Of a stretch of DNA of 5,381 nt, positions 1 to 5,366 are shown in pieces; positions within the stretch are counted from its first letter, which is position 1, and each line of letters starts with the position of its first letter. The stretch is from assembly GCA_900551365.1 (NCBI GenBank), contig URVZ01000107.1:1-5381 (forward strand), read 5' to 3'. A program made the position numbers and the translations under genes. The notes under the pieces were generated by a model. The model had not been told where the DNA came from. It was given only the letters and a program-made list of their open reading frames with translations, and did no database searches. This DNA is from an uncultured Collinsella sp. GTDB lineage: Bacteria; Actinomycetota; Coriobacteriia; Coriobacteriales; Coriobacteriaceae.

Positions 1-2
1 TT

Positions 3-878
3 CAGTTCGACGATGCAAAGCAACAGGGCGCCGCTTCGGCGGCGTCCGCCCCTCGACGGAAGGCGCTTACTGGCGTCCTGACCGCCGCGTGCGTTGCGCT
101 AATTGTCATATCGCTGGGCTTCGTCCATCCTTCCGAGAGCGGCGCCTGGTCCATTGACTGGATCGTTCAGACCGTGACGGGGGAGAGCGTCGTCGCGAAG
201 GACGCCAAGGGGTCTGACTCGACCGTCGCTTCGGGTAAAGCTGGCTCCAAGGATTCCAAATCTTCGGATGGTGCGAACGACGAGTCTAAGGGTTCGGATA
301 AATCTGACTCTAAGAAGGAGTCCGAGTCTTCGGACAAGGAATCAAACAAGGGCTCGGATAACAAAAAGTCCGAAGACAAGGATGGCAAGAAGTCTGGAGA
401 GAAGAACAGCAATAAAAAGACCGACGGCAATCAGTCGACTTCTCAGAACTCGACTTCTTCTGGCGGGGCCGGCTCTACGCCTGGCGCCTCCTCCTCATCC
501 AGCGGGGCATCTTCTGCCCCCGATAACGGCAACGCCTCTACTGGCGACCAGGGCAGCTCGCAGCAGCCTAGCTACGTTACGGTGACGGTTTCGGTCACAT
601 CGAGCTCTGTGGGCAATCCTGTGTCCTCTGGTGGCACCTTTACCTTTAACGAAGGCGCTACCGTTTACGATGCCCTGTGCGCGCTGGGCCTTTCTGTCAA
701 CGCACATGGCTCGTCGTACGGTACGTATGTCTCCGCGATTGGTGGTTTGGCCGAGAAACAGTACGGCGGCACGAGCGGCTGGATGTACTCCGTCAACGGC
801 ACAACGCCCATGACGGCCTGCAGTAACTACGTTCTCTCCAATGGCGACAACGTTGTTTGGTATTACGTAACGGGCTAG
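3..878 (+). CDS. Membrane-anchored DUF4430-domain surface protein (5' partial)
   Basis: The frame is open from the left edge of the window to a TAG at 876-878, giving 291 visible residues, so the true start lies upstream. Residues 18-20 (Arg-Arg-Lys) precede a hydrophobic segment at about 21-41, which fits a signal anchor or last transmembrane helix with the rest outside the cell. Residues about 58-192 are a low-complexity linker: first Ser/Lys/Asp/Glu-rich, then Ser/Gly/Ala-rich. Residues about 193-291 match the DUF4430 (PF14478) pattern, with a YDAL segment, a GWMYSVNG motif and a final GD-x-V-x-W-Y-Y strand. This domain family resembles the C-terminal domain of cobalamin-binding intrinsic factor/transcobalamin, and in Gram-positives it often occurs on surface proteins and near ECF vitamin transporters. 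A ligand-binding role at the cell surface is therefore inferred. A GTG at 174 has no ribosome-binding site and would lose the membrane segment, so I reject it as the start. The domain call is fairly secure; the ligand is unknown. Confidence 0.82.
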   Translation, partial: QFDDAKQQGAASAASAPRRKALTGVLTAACVALIVISLGFVHPSESGAWSIDWIVQTVTGESVVAKDAKGSDSTVASGKAGSKDSKSSDGANDESKGSDKSDSKKESESSDKESNKGSDNKKSEDKDGKKSGEKNSNKKTDGNQSTSQNSTSSGGAGSTPGASSSSSGASSAPDNGNASTGDQGSSQQPSYVTVTVSVTSSSVGNPVSSGGTFTFNEGATVYDALCALGLSVNAHGSSYGTYVSAIGGLAEKQYGGTSGWMYSVNGTTPMTACSNYVLSNGDNVVWYYVTG

Positions 879-900
879 AGGCCTCGACATAGCGCGCCAG

Positions 901-938
901 ACGGGCGGTTCGGACCAACATCCGGACCGCCCGTTTTT
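901..938 (+). terminator. Intrinsic terminator of the DUF4430 gene
   Basis: A 14-bp stem (901-914 with 921-934, one G-T wobble) encloses a 6-base loop (CCAACA). It runs directly into five T residues at 934-938. It lies 22 bases after the TAG of the upstream gene, in the right orientation to end its transcript. Confidence 0.92.
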
Positions 939-977
939 CATGCGAATGGGACTGGGTCGCCGGGTCTCTCTGCAAAC

Positions 978-1012
978 AAAAAAACCGGTTGGAACGGGAA
1001 TTCCAACCGGTT
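978..1012 (-). terminator. Intrinsic terminator of the gtrA-like gene 1
   Basis: A perfect 12-bp inverted repeat (AACCGGTTGGAA at 983-994, complement at 1001-1012) surrounds a 6-base loop. On the minus strand it is followed by seven T residues (A run at 978-984 on the plus strand). It lies 26 bases past the stop of the minus-strand gene and, with the plus-strand terminator at 901-938, insulates two convergent genes. Confidence 0.93.
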
Positions 1013-1038
1013 ATACATTCAAGCAAATAGTGAATCGA

Positions 1039-1446
1039 CTACGACCGTGCGCCCTCGAGGAAGAAGCGGCGGCTGAAGTAGTTGTACCAGGTGACGAGGA
1101 ACGTGGCGATGGCCTTCATGGCCTGGTAGCCGATGCTCAAAAACGTGACGCCCACAAACATGTACAGGTCGTTGAGGCCCAGGCCGATCACCGACAGGAT
1201 GGTGAAGATCGTGAACTCGCGCTTGCGGCTCATGCCTTCGCGGTGGTCGAACACGTACTTCATGCTGAGCCAGTAGTTGACCACGACGGACGTGATAAAC
1301 GAAACCGTGGTGCTCATCAAAAAGTCAAGGTGGAACAGCTCGACGAGCGCAATGAGCATGCCCCAGTCGATGCCAAAGGAGATAAGACCCACGACAGCAA
1401 ACTTGAGGAACTGCTTGGTATGAGGTTGTGCCAGCGCCTTGCGCAC
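1039..1446 (-). CDS. GtrA-like small membrane protein 1
   Basis: This 135-residue protein has four hydrophobic segments at about 14-36, 42-62, 78-102 and 106-124, the usual size and topology of GtrA-family proteins (PF04138). Family features visible are FAVVG near the first helix with an Asp at 27, NYWLSMKYVF at 57-66 after the second helix, the charged loop HREGMSRKREF at 68-78, and Asn92-Asp93 in the third helix. GtrA-family members are thought to flip or help transfer polyprenyl-linked sugars for lipopolysaccharide, teichoic acid or other envelope glycans; the substrate here cannot be told. The start is a GTG with only a weak GGA nine bases upstream. The frame stays open to a TAA at 1489-1491 but offers no better ATG, GTG or TTG. 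The gene is a gapless paralogue of the next gene upstream (about 48% identical by hand alignment). It lies 218 bases after that gene and ends at a strong terminator. Confidence 0.85.
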   Translation of the reverse strand: MRKALAQPHTKQFLKFAVVGLISFGIDWGMLIALVELFHLDFLMSTTVSFITSVVVNYWLSMKYVFDHREGMSRKREFTIFTILSVIGLGLNDLYMFVGVTFLSIGYQAMKAIATFLVTWYNYFSRRFFLEGARS

Positions 1447-1593
1447 GTAATCACATCCAATGCGTTGATGAATCGAGCAGAGGATACTTTAGAGCTTTTA
1501 CAAGGGAAACGTAAGGTCTTTGCCAAGAACTATATGAACTCGCCAAATTTTCAAGAGCTAATCCGCAAACGTTGAAAATTTGCCCGTAAACGA

Positions 1594-1645
1594 ACGATGC
1601 CCACGGGCGATACTGTACTGAGCACGCATTGTCCGTGGGCATCGT
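1594..1645 (-). promoter_or_regulatory. Large hairpin between the two gtrA-like genes (weak terminator or attenuator)
   Basis: A perfect 13-bp inverted repeat (ACGATGCCCACGG at 1594-1606, complement at 1633-1645) can be extended inward by five pairs that include two G-T wobbles, leaving a 16-base loop. It starts about 20 bases after the TAA of gtrA-2 on the minus strand. The tract after it (TCGTTT) is a poor T run, so termination would be leaky at best. The base of the stem overlaps a second possible hairpin, GCCCGT/ACGGGC at 1582-1587 and 1603-1608, which on the minus strand is followed by AAATTTT; both cannot form together. The rest of the 1447-1664 gap holds only weak minus-strand promoter-like words (TATAGT at 1529-1534, TTGAAA at 1549-1554, spacing only 14). 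Confidence 0.5.
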
Positions 1646-1664
1646 AAGGCTGTAAGGTTGCGAG

Positions 1665-2060
1665 TTACTTGGTCTCGTCACCCTCCAGGAAGATCTTTCG
1701 GGTCACAAAGTTGTAGACCATGACAAGCGCGGTGGCGCAGATCTTGGCGATATTGGCCTCGAGCCCCAGACCGGCGTTGAGTGTCAGCACGATACCGTCG
1801 TTGAGTGCCAGGCCGATCACGGACAGCACGACAAAGATGATGAACTCGCGGCGGCGGCTCATGCCTTCCTTGTGCGCAAACACGTACTTCATGCTGGCGA
1901 CGTAATTAAAGATGAGCGAGACGATAAAGCCGCTGGTGTTGGCGATTAGGATGTTGAGGCCCAGACCGTAGTGGAGCAGATTCATAATGCCAAAGTCGAT
2001 AACCGTGGCAATGACACCGACGACGCCAAATTTCATGATCTGCGCAAGGAGCTTTTGCAT
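1665..2060 (-). CDS. GtrA-like small membrane protein 2
   Basis: This 131-residue GtrA-family (PF04138) protein has four predicted membrane helices, at about 9-31, 35-55, 74-98 and 101-119. Visible motifs are KFGVVG at 10-15 with Asp22, FNYVASMKYVF at 51-61, the basic loop HKEGMSRRREF at 63-73, LSVIGLALND at 79-88, and a C-terminal RKIFLEG also shared with its paralogue. A role in moving lipid-linked sugars across the membrane is known for some family members; the sugar is unknown here. I chose the ATG at 2060 because AAGG at 2069-2072 lies eight bases upstream and the length then matches the neighbour. An in-frame TTG at 2123 would add 21 residues, but its GGGGA is only two bases from the codon and the stretch lies in a stem-loop. 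The gene starts 78 bases after fbp on the same strand and is probably cotranscribed with it. Confidence 0.86.
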   Translation of the reverse strand: MQKLLAQIMKFGVVGVIATVIDFGIMNLLHYGLGLNILIANTSGFIVSLIFNYVASMKYVFAHKEGMSRRREFIIFVVLSVIGLALNDGIVLTLNAGLGLEANIAKICATALVMVYNFVTRKIFLEGDETK

Positions 2061-2064
2061 GGTA

Positions 2065-2072
2065 CCTGCCTT
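2065..2072 (-). promoter_or_regulatory. Ribosome-binding site deciding the gtrA-2 start
   Basis: On the minus strand AAGGCAGG precedes ATG at 2060, with AAGG eight bases away. It favours this ATG over the in-frame TTG at 2123. Confidence 0.65.
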
Positions 2073-2093
2073 AAGCCGGCGCCGGGGCGCCGT

Positions 2094-2128
2094 GGGGATG
2101 ACAAACTTAGCAAGTTTAGCCAATCCCC
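2094..2128 (-). promoter_or_regulatory. Nested stem-loop in the fbp to gtrA-2 spacer
   Basis: An outer 6-bp stem (GGGGAT at 2094-2099 with ATCCCC at 2123-2128) encloses an inner 6-bp stem (AAACTT at 2103-2108 with AAGTTT at 2112-2117) that has a 3-base loop. It begins 11 bases after the fbp stop. No T run follows on either strand, so it is not a classical terminator. It could stabilise or process the fbp-gtrA transcript, or simply be chance. A short GC-rich dyad (CGGCG/CGCCG, 2077-2081 and 2088-2092) lies between it and the gtrA-2 start. Confidence 0.4.
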
Positions 2129-2138
2129 GCGGGTGGTG

Positions 2139-4055
2139 CTAGGCGCGCTCCTCGATAGCACCGTTTCTATATGCATCGAGCAGCTGGCGCAGGTCCTGGA
2201 TCTGGCTGCGGATCTTGGCGCCAGTATCGGTGTCGCTCACCATGCGGCGACGGTCTGCTTGGTCAAAACGGTTGGTCTCGCTTTCGATGTCCACGTTGCG
2301 CGTGAGTGCCTCGGCAACCGTCGTAAAGGCCCGGTGCGACTTGAGGCGGCAGCCGCGCGAGCTCGAGATGAGCGTATAGCCGGCGATACCCGTCTTGGGA
2401 TGGTAAGCGCGGCAAAAGCCGCCATCGATGACCAGCAGCTTGCCCTCGGCGCGGATGGGCTGCTCGCCTTTGGTGGTTTTAACGGGCGTGTGGCCGTTGA
2501 TGATGTGGCCAGTCGGCGAACATGCCATAGGCACGACGCCAAATTCGTGCATGATGTCGTCGCAGACCGAGGGCGACTTGGTAAGCGTAAAGTACGGGTC
2601 CATCGGCTCGACCCAGGTGCTCTTATCGGCGATATAGGCGCGCTCAAAGGTACGCACCAAGCGTCCGCTAGCGGGTGAGTTAAAGCCGATCCACAGGTAC
2701 CACATCCAGTCGAGGGCATCGCGGTCGCCCACGCGCCAGGCGCGGCGGGCGATGCGGTCGCAAAAATCGAGATAATCACGGCCGGCGTGCCAGGTACCCA
2801 GGCAGTTCATGCTGCTAAAGGTACCATCCTCGTTGAGCGGAACGCAACCATGGAACAGCAGGTTGCCGTTGGTGACCTTGTACATCGAGCCGTGGGTGTA
2901 GAGGAAATCGATATGGCGATGCAGGTGATCGGCGGTGACAAACTCGGACACGAGCTTGTCGATGATGTGCTGCTCCTGGGGCGTGAGCGTATAGGGGTCC
3001 GCCGGATCGACGGTGGGGAAGTCGTTGGTCGTTAGCGGCCATACGCTACCGTCGGCGAGCGTGACCGTGCCGTTGTCGTGTTCGATCTTGTCGAGTAACA
3101 GGCGGCCGGTCATATCGAACTCGGGGTGGCGCTGGATAATCTGGCCCTCGAGCTTAAAGAGCAGCACGTTGATGGCCTTGATTAGCGGGGTGATGGGCTC
3201 ACCGGCGGTGTAGGTGGCATCGGCAAAGGCAACAAGCTCGCGCAGCGAGATGCCGTAGTCGTTCTCGAGGATCTCGTAGTTGTCGTAGCGTAGGTTGTTG
3301 CGCAGCACCGTGGCGATGCAGGCGGGCTCACCGGCCGCAGCGCCCATCCACAGCAGGTCGTGGTTGCCCCACTGGATGTCGAGTGAATGGTAGGTGAGCA
3401 GACGGTCCATAATCTTGGCCGCGCCGCTGCCGCGGTCGAAGATGTCGCCCACCAGGTGCAGGTGGTCGACGGCCAGGCGCTTGATGAGCGAAGCGAGCGA
3501 CTCGATAAAGTCGTCTGCGCTGGCGGTCTCCAGGATGGACTCCACGATGCGCTCGTGATAGCGCACGCGATAGTTGTTCTCGTCCGGGTGCGTGTGCAAC
3601 AACTCGTCGATGATATAGGCGTAGTCGCGCGGGATGGCCTTACGCACCTTGGAGCGCGTGTAGCGGCTTGAAAGCGAGCGAGCGACCATGATGAGCTGGT
3701 CAAGCATCGTCTTGTACCAAGTTGGCGAGTCCTCGCGCTGGCTGCGGACCAGGTCGATCTTCTCGCGCGGGTAGTAGATGAGCGTGCACAGCTCGCCCTT
3801 TTCGTCAAAGGAGAGCGTGTCGCCAAAAATTTCGTCGACATGCTCGCGCACGACGCCCGAGCAGTTGTTGAGGATGTGCATAAAGGCTTCGTACTCGCCA
3901 TGCACGTCGCTCATAAAATGCTCGGTGCCCTTGGGTAGGTTGAGGATGGCCGAGAGGTTGATAATTTCGGTAAACGCGGATTGTTCGGTGGGGAACTGTC
4001 TCGACAGCAGGCGCAGATACTTGAAGTCTTGCGGGTTGCGATCGAATGCGACCAT
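2139..4055 (-). CDS. fbp: Fructose-1,6-bisphosphatase, class III
   Basis: This 638-residue enzyme hydrolyses fructose 1,6-bisphosphate to fructose 6-phosphate in the cytoplasm (EC 3.1.3.11), the irreversible step of gluconeogenesis. It belongs to the Mn-dependent class III family (PF06874) known from Bacillus subtilis, where the protein is about 670 residues. It opens with the family-like DFKYLRLLSRQFPT (10-23). Metallophosphatase motifs are in order: SDVHGEYE (49-56), GDIFDRG (203-209), WGNHD (229-233), HGCVP (402-406) and INGHTP (519-524), with LVIDGGF (541-547) near the end. The reading frame is intact. I chose the ATG at 4055 because GGAAGG lies six bases upstream and the product then begins like the family. 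A TTG at 4100 would add 15 residues without a ribosome-binding site and would overlap the upstream inverted repeat. It is probably the first gene of a unit with gtrA-2 downstream, and it is divergent from the degV gene. Confidence 0.96.
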   Translation of the reverse strand: MVAFDRNPQDFKYLRLLSRQFPTEQSAFTEIINLSAILNLPKGTEHFMSDVHGEYEAFMHILNNCSGVVREHVDEIFGDTLSFDEKGELCTLIYYPREKIDLVRSQREDSPTWYKTMLDQLIMVARSLSSRYTRSKVRKAIPRDYAYIIDELLHTHPDENNYRVRYHERIVESILETASADDFIESLASLIKRLAVDHLHLVGDIFDRGSGAAKIMDRLLTYHSLDIQWGNHDLLWMGAAAGEPACIATVLRNNLRYDNYEILENDYGISLRELVAFADATYTAGEPITPLIKAINVLLFKLEGQIIQRHPEFDMTGRLLLDKIEHDNGTVTLADGSVWPLTTNDFPTVDPADPYTLTPQEQHIIDKLVSEFVTADHLHRHIDFLYTHGSMYKVTNGNLLFHGCVPLNEDGTFSSMNCLGTWHAGRDYLDFCDRIARRAWRVGDRDALDWMWYLWIGFNSPASGRLVRTFERAYIADKSTWVEPMDPYFTLTKSPSVCDDIMHEFGVVPMACSPTGHIINGHTPVKTTKGEQPIRAEGKLLVIDGGFCRAYHPKTGIAGYTLISSSRGCRLKSHRAFTTVAEALTRNVDIESETNRFDQADRRRMVSDTDTGAKIRSQIQDLRQLLDAYRNGAIEERA

Positions 4056-4061
4056 GAAACA

Positions 4062-4067
4062 CCTTCC
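4062..4067 (-). promoter_or_regulatory. Ribosome-binding site of fbp
   Basis: GGAAGG on the minus strand lies six bases before the ATG at 4055. It fixes that codon as the start in place of the longer TTG-initiated frame. Confidence 0.8.
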
Positions 4068-4082
4068 GATGGGGCTGGTAAA

Positions 4083-4112
4083 ACTGATAAACAGCGTCAA
4101 ACGTTTATCAGT
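4083..4112 (-). promoter_or_regulatory. Perfect 10-bp inverted repeat upstream of fbp (candidate operator)
   Basis: ACTGATAAAC at 4083-4092 is repeated as its exact complement GTTTATCAGT at 4103-4112, with a 10-base spacer. Centre-to-centre spacing of the arms is 20 bases, about two helical turns, which suits a dimeric regulator. It lies 27 bases upstream of the fbp ATG and covers the likely -10 region and transcription start, a position typical of repressor sites. It has no T run, and an RNA hairpin role in the 5' leader is the alternative. The regulator is not identifiable from this window. Confidence 0.6.
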
Positions 4113-4132
4113 ATGCGCCGCTTTTGTTTCGA
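4104..4132 (-). promoter_or_regulatory. Candidate fbp promoter
   Basis: On the minus strand TCGAAA (4127-4132) and GATAAA (4104-4109) each match the sigma-A consensus at four of six positions, and are 17 bases apart. Transcription would start near 4097, giving a leader of about 40 bases. The -10 word lies in one arm of the inverted repeat. Both boxes are only moderate matches. Confidence 0.35.
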
Positions 4133-4311
4133 TTTTGCGCCGGCGGCTGAATTGTCGGCTGAACGGTTTGGTAAATCGATTTAGTTGAGGTGGATATGGC
4201 GGTTGAGTGGAGACGACAGAAGGTGTTTTCTCAGATATTTATGCGTGGGGCCGGTGGAGACGATGGTGGTAAAGATGTTCGCTATTTTTGGTTCGATTTG
4301 GTAAATAGTGG
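4133..4311. other. Non-coding middle of the fbp/degV divergent region
   Basis: I see no credible gene here: the open frames have no ribosome-binding site and no recognisable protein motif. The stretch is more AT-rich than its flanks. It carries two 10-base direct repeats: TTTGGTAAAT at 4167-4176 and 4297-4306, and GTGGAGACGA at 4207-4216 and 4254-4263. It also holds a 10-base palindrome, AAATCGATTT, at 4173-4182. These may be regulator sites or chance. Confidence 0.4.
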
Positions 4312-4328
4312 ACATATGTACCGTATGT
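4312..4328 (+). promoter_or_regulatory. Imperfect dyad in the -35 region of degV (candidate operator)
   Basis: ACATATGT (4312-4319) and CCGTATGT (4321-4328) form an inverted repeat around one base, with six of eight positions complementary; the first arm is itself a palindrome. It spans the expected -35 region of the degV promoter, so a regulator could bind there. The arms are short and could match by chance. Confidence 0.3.
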
Positions 4329-4338
4329 AGGCTCACTG

Positions 4339-4347
4339 TGCGATAAT
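4339..4347 (+). promoter_or_regulatory. Extended -10 promoter of degV
   Basis: TGCGATAAT contains a GATAAT -10 hexamer (five of six to consensus at 4342-4347) preceded by the TGn extension at 4339-4341. No good -35 hexamer lies 16-18 bases upstream, which is common for extended -10 promoters. Transcription would begin near 4354, about 20 bases before the start codon. Confidence 0.6.
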
Positions 4348-4363
4348 TTGCGCAGCAATGAGT

Positions 4364-4369
4364 AAGGAG
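4364..4369 (+). promoter_or_regulatory. Ribosome-binding site of degV
   Basis: AAGGAG lies six bases before the ATG at 4376. An in-frame ATG at 4358 lies upstream of this site, very close to the predicted transcription start, and has no ribosome-binding site of its own, so 4376 is preferred. Confidence 0.85.
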
Positions 4370-4375
4370 CCTCAT

Positions 4376-5266
4376 ATGAGTGATTTTGTCCTGACCTGTG
4401 AATCCGCCGCCGACCGAACCCGTGAGTTCTTTGCGTCGCGCAATATCCCTGTCGTGTGTTTTCATTACGAGATCGACGATGTTGTCCATACGGACGATCT
4501 GTATCAGTCGATTACGCCGGACAAGTTTTTTGCCCAGATTGCCGCGGGCGCCATGCCCAAGACGTCTCAGGTGAGCGTGGGTGAGTACAAGGAGTTTTGG
4601 GAGCCGTTTGTTGCCGAGGGTAAAGACGTGCTGCACCTGGCGTTGTCGTCGGGTATTTCGGGCACGTATGGATCGGCCTGCGTTGCGGCGCAGATGCTCG
4701 CGGATCGCTATCCCCAGGGCGGCAAGGTGCGCGTCATCGATTCGCTGGCGGCGTCTTCGGGCTTTGGCCTGTTGCTGGAATATGCCGCCGACGTGCGCGA
4801 TAGCGGGGCTTCACTCGACGAGACGGCTGCCTGGATCGAGGAGCACAAACTCAACCTGCACCACTGGTTCTTCTCGACCGATCTGTCGAGCTATCTACGA
4901 GGCGGTCGCATTTCGGCTGCGAGTGCGATCATCGGCACGGCGCTTAAGATTTGCCCGCTTATGACGGTCGATTGCGACGGCAAGCTGTCGCCACGTGAGA
5001 AGATTCGCACTAAGAAGCGCGCGATTTCCGAGATGGCCAAGACCATGATGGCACACGTGCAGGACGGTGCGGATTATTCGGGTAAGTGCATCATGTCGCA
5101 CTCGGCGTGCCGCGAGGATGCCGAGGCAGTTGCGGCGCTGATTGAGGAACAGGTTCCGCAGCTTAAAGGCAAGATTGAGATCAATGACATCGGTACTCTG
5201 ATTGGCTCGCATACCGGACCTGGTACGGTGGCGCTCTTCTTTATGGGCGACAAGCGCGTGGATTAA
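4376..5266 (+). CDS. DegV-family fatty-acid-binding protein
   Basis: This 296-residue cytoplasmic protein has the normal length for the DegV family (PF02645). Members bind one fatty acid; the FakB subset hands it to the kinase FakA for phosphorylation and entry into phospholipid synthesis. Motifs are TSQVSVGEY (63-71), SSGISGTYGSA (91-101), a VIDS segment followed by SSGFG, the STDLSSYLRGGRIS segment, a DGKL strand near the middle, and IGSHTGPG (276-283) near the C-terminus. Residues Ser64, Ser92, His279 and Thr280 lie in motifs that line the lipid head-group site in known structures. The N-terminus reads FVLTCESAAD, with Cys-Glu where many DegV proteins have a TDS motif. The gene appears to be monocistronic: it has its own extended -10 promoter, is divergent from fbp, and no fakA is visible nearby. 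The family is secure; which fatty acid is bound, and whether it is a true FakB, is not. Confidence 0.94.
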   Translation: MSDFVLTCESAADRTREFFASRNIPVVCFHYEIDDVVHTDDLYQSITPDKFFAQIAAGAMPKTSQVSVGEYKEFWEPFVAEGKDVLHLALSSGISGTYGSACVAAQMLADRYPQGGKVRVIDSLAASSGFGLLLEYAADVRDSGASLDETAAWIEEHKLNLHHWFFSTDLSSYLRGGRISAASAIIGTALKICPLMTVDCDGKLSPREKIRTKKRAISEMAKTMMAHVQDGADYSGKCIMSHSACREDAEAVAALIEEQVPQLKGKIEINDIGTLIGSHTGPGTVALFFMGDKRVD

Positions 5267-5307
5267 TTTGCCCCATCACGTCGCTGCATGATTGCTCAAA
5301 CGAAAAC

Positions 5308-5337
5308 GGCCCGCCTCACGTTTGTGTGAACCGCGCC
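5308..5337. terminator. Weak imperfect hairpin after degV
   Basis: Positions 5308-5319 can pair with 5326-5337 at nine of twelve positions around a 6-base loop. The flanking AAAA at 5303-5306 would read as TTTT on the minus strand, so it may serve a convergent gene beyond the window. The mismatches make it a poor terminator. Confidence 0.2.
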
Positions 5338-5366
5338 CCAAATCTTGGACGCCCTAAATAGCGACT

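Noticed and set aside
174..878. GTG at 174 as start of the DUF4430 protein
   Set aside because: The frame is open to the window edge, there is no ribosome-binding site before 174, and the upstream residues encode a basic patch and a membrane segment that fit an anchored surface protein.
1529..1554. Minus-strand promoter for gtrA-1 (TTGAAA and TATAGT)
   Set aside because: Both hexamers are good matches, but the spacing is 14 bases, too short for a standard sigma-A promoter. Not called as a feature.
940..1575. 211-codon plus-strand open frame across gtrA-1
   Set aside because: It begins in the tail of one terminator, runs through the opposing terminator and is antisense to a clear GtrA-family gene.
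2061..2123. N-terminal extension of gtrA-2 from a TTG at 2123
   Set aside because: The Shine-Dalgarno-like GGGGA is only two bases from the TTG, the DNA lies in a stem-loop, and the ATG at 2060 has better spacing and gives a protein matching its paralogue in length.
1971..2678. Long plus-strand open frames opposite gtrA-2 and fbp
   Set aside because: They are antisense to genes with clear family motifs and reflect GC-biased codon use. I see no recognisable domain and no ribosome-binding site.
4056..4100. N-terminal extension of fbp from a TTG at 4100
   Set aside because: There is no ribosome-binding site, it overlaps the inverted repeat, and the ATG at 4055 has GGAAGG six bases upstream.
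4181..4636. Minus-strand open frame covering the degV 5' end and promoter region
   Set aside because: It is antisense to the degV start, has no ribosome-binding site and shows no protein motif.
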